NCBI RefSeq assembly: GCF_023822005.2
Contig: NZ_CP098806.1
Span: 1,674,001-1,738,000, forward strand
Source: Dyadobacter fanqingshengii
Lineage (GTDB): Bacteria; Bacteroidota; Bacteroidia; Cytophagales; Spirosomataceae
Reading direction: 5' to 3'
Length of the DNA: 64,000 nucleotides
Positions 20,085-29,792 of the stretch are shown piece by piece. The notes under the pieces are model-generated. The model had not been told where the DNA came from and ran no database searches. It saw only the letters and a program-made list of their open reading frames with translations. Numbering within the stretch: the first letter of the stretch is position 1; each line of letters starts with the position of its first letter. Both the position numbers and the translations under genes were made by a program.

Positions 20085-20115
20085 CAAATATAACTGTGCT
20101 CATCAAAATACACAA
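20085..20115 (-). promoter_or_regulatory. promoter of the MocR gene
   Basis: On the minus strand TTG (20113-20115 in plus coordinates) is followed by 20 nt and TATATTTG (20085-20092), a close match to the Bacteroidota primary sigma consensus TTG-N19-TAnnTTTG. The -7 box ends only 3 nt before the MocR ATG at 20081, so transcription should start at or near the start codon, giving a message with no leader. Confidence 0.5.
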
Positions 20116-20134
20116 AATTGTTACTGTGTCTATC
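20093..20134. promoter_or_regulatory. candidate MocR operator: two direct repeats 30 bp apart
   Basis: ACTGTGCTCATC (20093-20104) and ACTGTGTCTATC (20123-20134) match at 9 of 12 positions and are exactly 30 bp apart, about three helical turns. One copy abuts the MocR -7 box and the other lies near the -33 region of the EamA promoter (TAATTTTG at 20148-20155). Paired direct repeats in the shared intergenic region are what MocR-type regulators are known to bind. The assignment is inference from position and spacing. Confidence 0.4.
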
Positions 20135-20179
20135 GAAGCAGCATTCTTAATTTTGCTGAAAATAAAATCAATAAGCACG

Positions 20180-21079
20180 ATGGAGAGCATTGGGAAAGTT
20201 GTTTTAGATAAATCAAAAGAAACCAGTTTTAGCGGTTGGGTGAATGGTTTTCTGGGTGTGCTGATATTCAGCGGCTCGCTTCCCGCAACAAAAGTGGCCA
20301 TTCTGGATTTCAGCCCCCTCTTTCTGACCGTTGCGCGGGCCATGATTGCCGGGCTGCTGGGCCTTTGTATTCTGCTTATTTTCCGGGAGAAGCGACCTTC
20401 GAAGGCGCAGCTTATTCCGCTGGCCATTGTTTCGCTGGGCGTTGTGGTAGGTTATCCGCTCCTGTCTGCGCTGGCGTTGCAATACGTTACCTCAGCACAT
20501 TCTATTGTATTTGTCGGAATGTTGCCGCTTTGCACGGCGATATTCGGTGTGATACGCGGAAGCGAGCGGCCTCGTCCCGCATTTTGGCTTTTCTCGGTTC
20601 TGGGAAGCCTGCTTGTGACGGGTTATGCGTTTGCGCAGGGGATTTCGGCTTCGCCGGTGGGCGATCTGCTTATGTTGCTGGCCATTATCCTATGCGGACT
20701 TGGTTATGCAGAAGGAGCCAAACTTTCGAAAACATTGGGAGGATGGCAGGTGATTTGCTGGGCGCTGGTTCTTTCGCTGCCATTCATGACCCCGGTAATG
20801 TTCTGGCTGATGCCTCCGTCGCTCAGCGATATCAGCGCAGAGGCGTGGGTAGGCCTGGCATATGTTTCGCTATTCAGCATGCTCATCGGCTTCATATTCT
20901 GGTATCGCGGATTGGCGCAGGGAGGCATTGCGGCTGTGGGGCAACTGCAATTGCTGCAACCGTTCTTCGGACTGGCACTGGCAGCAACATTGCTTCACGA
21001 ACCAGTGAATACTGGTATGCTTGTTGTCACCGCAGGCGTCATACTTTGTGTTGCGGGATCCAGGAAATTTGCGAAGTAA
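20180..21079 (+). CDS. EamA family (DMT) transporter
   Basis: A 299-residue membrane protein with ten predicted helices in two EamA repeats, the drug/metabolite transporter fold; GGIAAVGQLQLLQPFFGLAL is a typical end-of-repeat segment. The reading frame is open from 20036, but that part overlaps the divergent MocR gene and the Met at 20180 (MESIGKVVLDKSKE) is a better start. A TAATTTTG box lies 25 nt upstream. DMT exporters commonly move amino acids or related metabolites, which fits control by a PLP-sensing MocR regulator. Substrate unknown. Confidence 0.9.
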   Translation: MESIGKVVLDKSKETSFSGWVNGFLGVLIFSGSLPATKVAILDFSPLFLTVARAMIAGLLGLCILLIFREKRPSKAQLIPLAIVSLGVVVGYPLLSALALQYVTSAHSIVFVGMLPLCTAIFGVIRGSERPRPAFWLFSVLGSLLVTGYAFAQGISASPVGDLLMLLAIILCGLGYAEGAKLSKTLGGWQVICWALVLSLPFMTPVMFWLMPPSLSDISAEAWVGLAYVSLFSMLIGFIFWYRGLAQGGIAAVGQLQLLQPFFGLALAATLLHEPVNTGMLVVTAGVILCVAGSRKFAK

Positions 21080-21144
21080 TGTTGCCTTCCCGGGGTGATG
21101 CGATCAAACTCGCCGATCCTCCGGAATTATGCATCCCTGAAATA

Positions 21145-21551
21145 TCAGCCTTGCCTGCCCACAATTTCATTGATCCAGATTGGAGCAAATGGTGAAGTAC
21201 AGCCCTTGGAAACGGGGTAATCCCGAAAAACACCAAGCCGCTCTCCTATCGCAATGGCACGTTCGCGGTGTTCCGGAAACTTTATTCCAATGTTTGCAAG
21301 CGTGGAATTCATGGTCCATTGCACTTCCGGTGGCGCGCCAGGCATTTCAGCTTCAATGCGATCGAGAATTTCCGGCAGGTTCAAAGCGCCAGGGCTAATG
21401 CATGATCCTCTTTGATTTTATTTGCCACCGCTCGGATTTCGCCCAACGTTATGCCAAACTGGTTCTCGCCCGCGCCACGCTTCCTGTTAAATTCCCGCAT
21501 CTTTTCACTGCCCAGTGATTCGAGCTGATCCAGCGCTTCTTTGAGCGTCAT
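21145..21551 (-). pseudogene. DNA alkylation repair protein, internal deletion and frameshift
   Basis: The ATG at 21551 opens 56 codons that match the start of the AlkD-like DNA alkylation repair family (MTLKEALDQLESLGSEKMRE, then GAGENQFGITLGEIRAVANK), ending at a stop right after HALALAL. Another frame then continues as LNLPEILDRIEAEMPGAPPE and ends with the family's C-terminus (VSKGCTSPFAPIWINEIVGR). The two parts are in different frames and about 110 residues between them are missing compared with the roughly 230-residue family. A deletion that is not a multiple of three explains this. The product would lack most of the HEAT-like helices that bind DNA, so the gene is inactive. It lies upstream-adjacent to nothing else on its strand but the DUF4256 operon. 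Confidence 0.8.
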
Positions 21552-21571
21552 ATGTTGTTGTTTTGATAAAA

Positions 21572-22138
21572 TTAAACCCTGAGCGACCCTCGAAAACCTC
21601 TGGCTGCGTAGTAAGAATCGGCACCATTGTGGTAAATGAAAACCCTGTCGAAGCGACGGTCACCGAAGATCGCGCCACCGAGTTTTCTAACGTCCGCAGT
21701 AGTTTTCAACCAGCTGGATGTCTTCAGGTCGAACTTCCCGATTGCCTGTAATTCCTGGTATTCCTCTTCCGTCAAAAGCTCGATGCCCATTTCGGCGGCC
21801 TTGTCCATGGCCGTGCCTTCCGGTTTATTGGCCTTCCTGGCGTCCCACGCTGCGCGGTCATAACAAAGGCTTCTGCGGTCCTTCGGGGTTTCGGCTGAGC
21901 AATCAAAAAAGATGTACTCGTCTGACTTTTTATCATAACCCACTACATCCGGCTCGCCTCCAGTCACTTCCATTTCGTCCAGGACCCAGAGCTTTTCAGG
22001 GTCGGCTTCCAGTTTGGCTTGTATTTTACTCCATTCCAAACCCTTATGGCGCCCCATGTTTTTCTCGAAACGGCTTTTCAATGTATTCAAAAGCTCGTCT
22101 GTTTGTTCCTGTGACAGCTGTTTCTTATTGTTTTTCAT
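21572..22138 (-). CDS. DUF4256 domain-containing protein
   Basis: A 188-residue cytosolic protein of the DUF4256 family, recognised by WVLDEMEVTGGEPDVVGYD, FFDCSAETPKDRRSLCYDR and the end FIYHNGADSYYAARGFRGSL. The family is common in Bacteroidota and Firmicutes and has no established function. The frame is open to 22192, but MKNNKKQLSQEQTDELL at 22138 is the natural start. It follows the DoxX gene by 111 nt on the same strand and precedes the broken alkylation repair gene by 20 nt; DUF4256, DoxX, SRPBCC, ArsR and alkylation repair genes recur together in this phylum (from general knowledge). Confidence 0.88.
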   Translation of the reverse strand: MKNNKKQLSQEQTDELLNTLKSRFEKNMGRHKGLEWSKIQAKLEADPEKLWVLDEMEVTGGEPDVVGYDKKSDEYIFFDCSAETPKDRRSLCYDRAAWDARKANKPEGTAMDKAAEMGIELLTEEEYQELQAIGKFDLKTSSWLKTTADVRKLGGAIFGDRRFDRVFIYHNGADSYYAARGFRGSLRV

Positions 22139-22179
22139 CTTTGTATTGGAATTGGTGTAGTCGTCGCAATATAAGAGTA

Positions 22180-22207
22180 GCCACGAATGCACGGATGAGC
22201 ACTAATG
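22180..22207. repeat. short degenerate tandem repeat, CACGAATG type
   Basis: Three related octamers lie in the gap between the DoxX and DUF4256 genes: CACGAATG (22182), CACGGATG (22190) and, two bases on, CACTAATG (22200), preceded by GC. I recall the word GCCACGAATGCACG as a recurrent intergenic sequence in environmental bacteria, but I cannot verify this here. A palindrome CTAATATTAG (22231-22240) follows in the same AT-rich stretch. Confidence 0.45.
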
Positions 22208-22249
22208 TTAAAGTAGTAAGTATTTATATTCTAATATTAGTGAGAATTT

Positions 22250-22624
22250 TTATGGCCTTAGCCTGCGTGACTCCGGCCTGAAATACCAGGACACAACGGT
22301 CAGCACGATGAGTAATATGGGACCAAAAAACTCCTTGGCACCGTCGCCTGCGGCAATGTGCGAGAAAACAGCTCCCGACATCGCAAAGAAAAAACCGGCA
22401 TATGCCCATTCCTTGACCAATGGAAATTTAGGGATGAGTACGGCAATCACACCCAGCATTTTCCAAACACCGATAATGGTCAGAAAATAGAGCGGATAAC
22501 CCAGGTGCGTCATCATATCCACTTCCTCTTTCAGCTTGATAAGCTGCACGGCACCGCTTGACACCATTCCCAATGAAAGCCAGAGTGTCGCAATCCAGTA
22601 AATGATTTTGTTTCGCTTGGTCAT
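22250..22624 (-). CDS. DoxX family membrane protein
   Basis: A 124-residue protein with four predicted membrane helices, of the DoxX-like type. It shares the motifs HLGYPLYF and VKEWAYAGF with the second DoxX protein at 37282-37668, so the two are paralogues. It begins 7 nt after the SRPBCC stop codon, in the ArsR-SRPBCC-DoxX operon. DoxX-like proteins are linked to thiol and oxidative stress in some bacteria, but this subgroup is uncharacterised. Confidence 0.88.
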   Translation of the reverse strand: MTKRNKIIYWIATLWLSLGMVSSGAVQLIKLKEEVDMMTHLGYPLYFLTIIGVWKMLGVIAVLIPKFPLVKEWAYAGFFFAMSGAVFSHIAAGDGAKEFFGPILLIVLTVVSWYFRPESRRLRP

Positions 22625-22631
22625 GATCTGT

Positions 22632-23114
22632 TTATTTTAAATTGGTTACAACTTCCTGCAATTTGTTATGCGCCATATTAATACCCTGTGCGAACGGCAT
22701 TTTCAGCATTTGATCTCTGAGTTCCACCGATTTATAAACAATCTGCATGGTTAGTTTACTGGTTTCCGCAGTAAGCTTCTCAAATTCAAGAAATTCGAGC
22801 TGAATGTCGAACTGGAATGGCGAGCCGGGCGTGTTTTCCATCTCAAATGTCCGCGTGATCCGCTGCTCATGAATAAATTCGGGATATACGCCATTGATCC
22901 GCACAACCACATTTCCCTGTGGATCAGACGTTTCAAACTGGTAGGCACCGTGCTTTTTATTTTCTAGTTTCAGCACTTTTGTCCCCATCCATTGCTCCAC
23001 GATCTCAGGCTCCATATAGGCCTTGAAAAGTAGATCCAAAGGCAGGTCAAACTCTCTGGTAATGAAGATTTCTTGTTTGCCTTCCTCGGCATGGACTTTG
23101 GTTTTGCGCTCCAT
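22632..23114 (-). CDS. SRPBCC (AHSA1-like) domain protein
   Basis: A 160-residue START/Bet v 1-like protein of the AHSA1 group: it begins with a beta strand leading to FITREFDLPLDLLFKAYMEP and contains EQWMGTKVLKLE, the standard opening of this family, then a curved sheet and a long C-terminal helix. These proteins bind hydrophobic ligands in a cavity. It is one base downstream of the ArsR-type gene stop, so translation is probably coupled. The ArsR plus AHSA1 pair is very common in bacteria; the ligand is not known. Confidence 0.9.
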   Translation of the reverse strand: MERKTKVHAEEGKQEIFITREFDLPLDLLFKAYMEPEIVEQWMGTKVLKLENKKHGAYQFETSDPQGNVVVRINGVYPEFIHEQRITRTFEMENTPGSPFQFDIQLEFLEFEKLTAETSKLTMQIVYKSVELRDQMLKMPFAQGINMAHNKLQEVVTNLK

Positions 23115-23115
23115 A

Positions 23116-23439
23116 TTATTTTTCGGATTTGTAATTTTTCATTATCGATTCCAGCTTGTTGAACCTGTCGTCCCACATATTGCGGAATGGTTCTATAAAA
23201 TCGGCTACCTCTTTCATTTTCCTGGCATTAATGTGATAGTAAACCTCCCTCCCGTTCTGATGTTGTTCCAGCAGCTCACATTCGGTAAGTATCGACAAAT
23301 GTTTCGAAACCGTCGGCCGTGCTGTATCGAAGTTGGCGGCTATTGCGCCTGCTGTCATGGTTTGTGTAGCAACCAACATAAGTATCGCCCTCCTTGTCGG
23401 GTCTGCTATCGCCTGAAATACGTCTCGTCTTAAATTCAT
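23116..23439 (-). CDS. ArsR family winged-helix repressor
   Basis: A 107-residue regulator with a single winged helix: [19 protein letters not shown], then the recognition helix in [20 protein letters not shown] and the wing [11 protein letters not shown]. The Cys pair typical of metal-sensing members (ELCVCDL) is absent, so this is a non-metal member, the kind usually paired with an AHSA1 protein. It is the first gene of the operon ArsR, SRPBCC, DoxX and DUF4256. Two palindromic boxes cover its promoter, so it probably represses its own operon. Confidence 0.92.
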   Translation of the reverse strand: MNLRRDVFQAIADPTRRAILMLVATQTMTAGAIAANFDTARPTVSKHLSILTECELLEQHQNGREVYYHINARKMKEVADFIEPFRNMWDDRFNKLESIMKNYKSEK

Positions 23440-23442
23440 TAT

Positions 23443-23484
23443 GTAGTTATTTGGCTACGAATATAAGTGTAGTCATTTAGCTAC
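23443..23484 (-). promoter_or_regulatory. ArsR-type operator pair over the operon promoter
   Basis: Two boxes of the form GTAG-N8-CTAC occur at 23443-23458 (GTAGTTATTTGGCTAC) and 23469-23484 (GTAGTCATTTAGCTAC), 26 bp centre to centre. On the minus strand a promoter TTG-N20-TATATTCG (23458-23488) overlaps both: the second box fills the spacer and the first covers the start region, 4 nt before the ArsR ATG. Binding would block polymerase. The sites match each other closely (13 of 16), which supports a real operator. Confidence 0.65.
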
Positions 23485-23555
23485 GCAAATTTTTCAGTAA
23501 ATTTTTTTAAAGGTTGCTTTGTTGGTAGCGTCCTATTGCTAAACATATTCTACTA

Positions 23556-25625
23556 ATGAAGAATTACTTCTATCATCTCACACATTTATATGAAGGCAGT
23601 ACTATTTTTTGGTTATTCGTATTGATCTGGGGCTTTACAGGATGCAAAGAATCCGGGACTGTTGATCATGAAAAGCAGATGAATGTATGGATCGACAGTC
23701 TGGATCGCAATGCGCGGAAAATCGGCGTAAAAAGAGCCATTCAGTCCTTTGATTCGCTGACGTTGACGCTTGGCGGCCTCAGCCTGGGTGACAGGATGCG
23801 CTATTATAAGTTCATGAAAGTGCTCAGTCACAGGGATTCTACCTTGAACGAAAATGCGCTGGCCTACACCGACAGCCTTTTACGACTATTTCCAACAAAC
23901 CAGATTCGCGAACAATATCCCATCGAATATTCCAAAGCCCTGCTATTGAAGGGAGATGATTTGCTGAAACAGAAAAGGTTTTACCAGGCATACCGCAATT
24001 ACTATCATGGAAAATCCTTTTTGAGCGCCTTGGGCAAAACGTGTGAATGCGCCCGTTACAGCAGCAGAATTGCAAATATTTCTTATAATGAGGAAAACTA
24101 TTACCAAGCCATTGAATATTGGGAACACGAAATGAAAGAATTGGCTGAATGTGGGCAATCGGGTAACTTTCAGCTGGAATTCATTGAAATGCAGGGCGCC
24201 TTGCGAAACATTGGCATGGCATATCTTTTATTAAATGATACCGACACTGCTTTAAATTACTTTCAAAAGGCGAAGGTTTTCATCAACAATCACGCAGCTG
24301 AATTTCCCAAGGAAAAGAATTTTATCAAGTTCGCCAACATTGTAATCGTCAGGAATCAGGCAGAGGCCTATGCGATAAAAGGCGATATGCAAACTGCGGA
24401 AAGACTCGTAAAAAGCTGTCTGCTCCATGACGATGAGATTGACTGGTCCATTGAAGTGGAACGGGAATCGCGGCAGTTGCTGGCAAAAATATATATCGAG
24501 ACAAAGCAATTCAGCGAGGCCGAGGCGCAGCTTCAAATCCTTAAAACACAGCCCGGAACATCCAACAATGCTGCGAATGCTATTATGTTACAAAAAATGC
24601 AGGCGTCGATCCTATATGGGCAGGGCCGATTTGAGGAAGCCGGGAAACTGCTGATTGCCAGCCTGGAAGCGGACCGCGTGGCCAAGCTCGCCAAAAATGT
24701 GGAGAACCGGAGCGATGTTGGCCAACAACTGCAACAAGTTCAGCGCGAGCATGAGATTGAGTTGGAAAATGAAAAAGACGAGCGGGAAAAGTTGTTTTTG
24801 AGTTTTACCATCTTACTGTCTATAACGCTTGCCACCATTGCATACCTCATCTGGCGGAATGCCCGGAAAAGTATCGTCAATTTAAAAGCTGTTACGGAAT
24901 TGAACAAGGTGATAACCAAGAGTAACATTGTTTTGCAGGATACGGTCAATGCATTGGAGCAGTCGGAAATAGAAAATGAGCATGTCTTGAAAATTGTAGC
25001 ACATGATCTGCGCAACCCCATTGCCGCTATCATTTCTGCATCTCACATGGTTTTTTGGGACGAAACCCCTTCCGAAGAGCAAGGTGAGCTCATATCCGGC
25101 ATACAGCTGTCGGCGGGAAAGGCCAATACACTCATCAGTCAGATACTGGAGTCGACATCGGACCGCGAGCGGATTGCGAAGAGTGATGTTGCCCTGCAAG
25201 AAATCGTGCAATCCTGCATTGATATGCTAAGTCACAAAGCGAGCGAGAAGCAGCAGAAGCTCCATTATCATTATGAACCCGTTACAGTGCCGGTCGACAG
25301 GGAAAAAATCTGGCGGGTTTTCTGTAACCTGTTGAGCAATGCCATCAAATTTTCACAGTCGGGCAGCACGATTAAAATTAATCTGCAGCGGCAAAGCGAC
25401 GTAGTTTTGTTGTCTGTGGAAGACAATGGAATTGGTATACCTGAAAGTTTGAAAGACCAGATCTTTCTTCCATTAAACAATGCAAAAAGATCGGGAACGG
25501 CCGGGGAGCAATCCTACGGAATCGGTCTTTCCATTTGCAAACAAATTGTAGAATCCCACGGCGGAACAATCTGGTTCGAATCTAAGGACACCGGGACTAC
25601 GTTTTTTGTGGAGCTGCCTTTATGA
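23556..25625 (+). CDS. sensor histidine kinase with TPR-like sensor region
   Basis: A 689-residue kinase. A hydrophobic N-terminal segment (FWLFVLIWGFTGC) is either a signal or an anchor, and its FTGC could serve as a lipobox. Residues about 40-400 are helical repeats of TPR type (YQAIEYWEHEMKELAECG, TALNYFQKAKVF, AEAQLQILKTQP). A membrane helix at about 411-430 follows, then the kinase: HisKA with VLKIVAHDLRNPIAAI and a HATPase_c with N box NLLSNAIKFS and G boxes DNGIGIPE and GIGLSICKQIVESHGG. No receiver domain and no cognate regulator gene are adjacent. This layout suits signal sensing in the periplasm; the stimulus is unknown. Confidence 0.92.
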   Translation: MKNYFYHLTHLYEGSTIFWLFVLIWGFTGCKESGTVDHEKQMNVWIDSLDRNARKIGVKRAIQSFDSLTLTLGGLSLGDRMRYYKFMKVLSHRDSTLNENALAYTDSLLRLFPTNQIREQYPIEYSKALLLKGDDLLKQKRFYQAYRNYYHGKSFLSALGKTCECARYSSRIANISYNEENYYQAIEYWEHEMKELAECGQSGNFQLEFIEMQGALRNIGMAYLLLNDTDTALNYFQKAKVFINNHAAEFPKEKNFIKFANIVIVRNQAEAYAIKGDMQTAERLVKSCLLHDDEIDWSIEVERESRQLLAKIYIETKQFSEAEAQLQILKTQPGTSNNAANAIMLQKMQASILYGQGRFEEAGKLLIASLEADRVAKLAKNVENRSDVGQQLQQVQREHEIELENEKDEREKLFLSFTILLSITLATIAYLIWRNARKSIVNLKAVTELNKVITKSNIVLQDTVNALEQSEIENEHVLKIVAHDLRNPIAAIISASHMVFWDETPSEEQGELISGIQLSAGKANTLISQILESTSDRERIAKSDVALQEIVQSCIDMLSHKASEKQQKLHYHYEPVTVPVDREKIWRVFCNLLSNAIKFSQSGSTIKINLQRQSDVVLLSVEDNGIGIPESLKDQIFLPLNNAKRSGTAGEQSYGIGLSICKQIVESHGGTIWFESKDTGTTFFVELPL

Positions 25626-25698
25626 TCTCGCAAGCGGATACATTTTCACGGTGAGATCGCCACCGGAGAACAGCATATCAAAGTTTGAATGTATCAAA

Positions 25699-25732
25699 AA
25701 AGGGACGTCTCGTGACTGAGACATCCCTTTTA
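25699..25732. terminator. bidirectional terminator between sensor kinase and katG
   Basis: A 14-bp stem with one mismatch: AAAAGGGACGTCTC (25699-25712), loop GTGACT, GAGACATCCCTTTT (25719-25732). On the minus strand it ends in a run of six T, which serves katG; on the plus strand it ends in TTTTAATATA, serving the sensor kinase gene. Both genes stop within 75 bases of it. Confidence 0.8.
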
Positions 25733-25750
25733 ATATACGTGATCGCCAGA

Positions 25751-28042
<2,292 letters not shown>

Positions 28043-28110
28043 TTAATACATTCTCCTGCGATCTTTATATTGCAGGAAGGCAAGTTATGATTTTGAAAAG
28101 GATAATCACA

Positions 28111-28146
28111 ATCGATTAATTCTATATTTTAATAGTTAAAATCTAT
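28111..28146 (-). promoter_or_regulatory. OxyR-like box upstream of katG
   Basis: The sequence reads ATCG-N7-CTAT-N6-ATAG-N7-CTAT (28111-28146), against the OxyR consensus ATAG-N7-CTAT-N7-ATAG-N7-CTAT. The right half, ATAGTTAAAATCTAT, also fits the finer form ATAGnTnnnAnCTAT. It lies 87-122 nt before the katG start in a region otherwise without features. The N6 spacing and the AT-rich base composition keep confidence moderate. Confidence 0.45.
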
Positions 28147-28196
28147 TTCTATCTGATTCCCTTTGGAATGTTAAATCACTTAAACAATGGATCGGC

Positions 28197-28763
28197 TCAT
28201 CGATTCGTGTAATGCAATGTAACTACGCCAGAACCCAGCGTTTTTGATTCCAGAAGTTTCAAATTGCTCATCTGTGTATTGCCCTCGAACAGACTGATTC
28301 CTGCACCCATGATCACGGGATGCAGGGTGATCTGATACTCGTCTATCAATCCGAGATTCATCAGACTTTTGGCGAGACCGGGGCTACCGAATATCACCAG
28401 GTCTTTGCCCGACTGTTGTTTCAGGTTATTCACCTCTTCCTCTATGTTGTCTTTAATAAGAGTGGTGTTATTCCAATCCGCACTTTCCAATGTTGTCGAG
28501 AAAACAATTTTTGGAATTTCCTGCACCCATTTCGCATGGGCAAGTGCATGTCCATTGGCATTAGGGTCGTTCAGTACGGTCGGCCAGTAACCTTCCATTA
28601 AATGGTAAGTGTTCTTGCCATACACCGGAGCGCCCACGGTTTTAACCAGTTCGTCCGCAAATTGTTGCAGCTCTTCATTGTAAGTCAAAAAGCCGAGGCC
28701 ACCGTTGATATCACCGGCAAAACCATCGAGGGACATGTGCGCAAATAAAACCAGCTTTCTCAT
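28197..28763 (-). CDS. dihydrofolate reductase family protein (RibD C-terminal type)
   Basis: A 188-residue protein of the DHFR/RibD reductase fold. It opens with MRKLVLFAHMSLDGFAGD and has VYGKNTYHLMEGYWP, LVIFGSPGLAKSLMNLGLID and ITLHPVIMGAGISLF, the set of motifs seen in the YyaP/YwjB-like group. The frame is open to 28853, but the Met at 28763 begins the fold. These proteins bind NADPH, but the physiological substrate is unknown, and it is unlikely to be the cell's main dihydrofolate reductase. It appears to be a single-gene unit. Confidence 0.9.
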   Translation of the reverse strand: MRKLVLFAHMSLDGFAGDINGGLGFLTYNEELQQFADELVKTVGAPVYGKNTYHLMEGYWPTVLNDPNANGHALAHAKWVQEIPKIVFSTTLESADWNNTTLIKDNIEEEVNNLKQQSGKDLVIFGSPGLAKSLMNLGLIDEYQITLHPVIMGAGISLFEGNTQMSNLKLLESKTLGSGVVTLHYTNR

Positions 28764-28853
28764 TTGATTGTAATTTGTTTGTGTTGAATGATAATTATTT
28801 TCCAACACAAATCTATCGTCGGGCAGAGAAATTTTTATGTCGTTTAGTGACAA

Positions 28854-29083
28854 TCAAGGGGGGCTATGATGCCATTAACTGGCTAATGGGCAGGTTTGCC
28901 GCTCGTTGACGATGCTTTCCGGGGGTATTTGATACTTGGAAACATGGCTGTGACTGTATGAAGCATAGCTTAACGCTAAGATGTAGCGATTCCAGTGAGT
29001 AAAATTTGCAGATTTTCGAACTCACCGAATAACTCACCAAAATTTGTAGGAACTTGAATATTTTGGTATAACCTGAACAAGAA
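28854..29083. other. intergenic stretch without recognised features
   Basis: Between the RibD-like gene and the tRNA-Lys terminator I see no open frame with family motifs, no tRNA-like fold and no clear promoter. Confidence 0.5.
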
Positions 29084-29117
29084 AAAAGCCTGCTAATCTG
29101 TTGATTTGCAGGCTTTT
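29084..29117 (-). terminator. terminator of tRNA-Lys
   Basis: On the minus strand, AAAAGCCTGC, a 14-base loop and GCAGGCTTTT, followed by further T (to 29082). It lies 25 nt past the 3' end of the tRNA, in the right orientation. Confidence 0.7.
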
Positions 29118-29141
29118 GATGCTTTTTGTTATTTCTTCAAG

Positions 29142-29214
29142 TGATCCCGCTGGGATTCGAACCCAGGACCCATACATTAAAAGTGTATTGCTCTACCAGC
29201 TGAGCTACGGAATC
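29142..29214 (-). tRNA. tRNA-Lys (anticodon TTT)
   Basis: 73 nt on the minus strand. Acceptor GATTCCG pairs with CGGGATC with one wobble, the discriminator base is A, and the CCA is not encoded. The D arm is GCTC-AGCTGGTA-GAGC, the anticodon stem ATACA/TGTAT holds the loop CTTTTAA (anticodon TTT), and the T arm is CTGGG-TTCGAAT-CCCAG. It reads AAA and AAG lysine codons. Confidence 0.97.
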
Positions 29215-29792
29215 CTATTTTTTGCTAATTGAACTGCCAGCGTCAGCTACTTTCCTCGTGTCCCTTTCCTCAATCGTGGTGCAAAGGTACACTTTAATAA
29301 TATCCTTCCAAATCGTGAAAGAAAGTTTTTATGTATCTGTACTGCCTGGCAGATGTAACCTTCTGTTTTAAAGACATATGGCGTGCCAAAAAAAATTTCA
29401 GGAGGGCGAAATTTTCTCTTCCTCGAAGCAAAATGAGGCATTGAGCGCACAGAGGCTGATTTTGTCGGGAAAATTATATGTGAACGATGGAACTATTTAT
29501 TTAAAGGTCCAATCTCCTATCCATAATTTTTGTTTTTCCCTCTTGTTACTAAATAAATTATTACTACATTTCGAAGGATTAAAGTTCTACAAACATATTC
29601 TATTTGTGATAAAATAAATTGCTCAAGTCGATTAGATACTCTTTGTCAAGGAGTTACACTCTTCCATTAAAATTTTCAAATCAGGGCTCGCCCCTTTCAC
29701 CTGAAAACGATAAACTTCGTCATTTCGAAGTCTTGTTTACGCATTTTTTAACCCATACAATTTAATTCTTCACATTTACCCGATTAAAATTG
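29215..29792. other. long AT-rich leader region of the repeat-protein gene
   Basis: About 575 bases between the tRNA-Lys gene and the large repeat-protein gene. The part near 29282-29311 is the tRNA promoter. The remainder is AT-rich with short open frames that have no family motifs. I found no exact TTG-N19-TAnnTTTG promoter for the repeat gene; TCTATTTG at 29599-29606 is one mismatch from a -7 box. A leader of this length may be a regulatory 5' region, but I cannot show that. Confidence 0.4.
29282..29311 (-). promoter_or_regulatory. promoter of tRNA-Lys
   Basis: On the minus strand TTG (29309-29311), exactly 19 nt, then TACCTTTG (29282-29289), a full match to the Bacteroidota consensus TTG-N19-TAnnTTTG. 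Transcription would begin near 29276, about 60 nt before the tRNA 5' end. Confidence 0.75.

Noticed and set aside
20236..21195. 319-codon plus-strand frame
   Set aside because: It is out of frame over the EamA transporter gene, whose own translation shows ten membrane helices; this frame is Cys- and Arg-rich with no family match.
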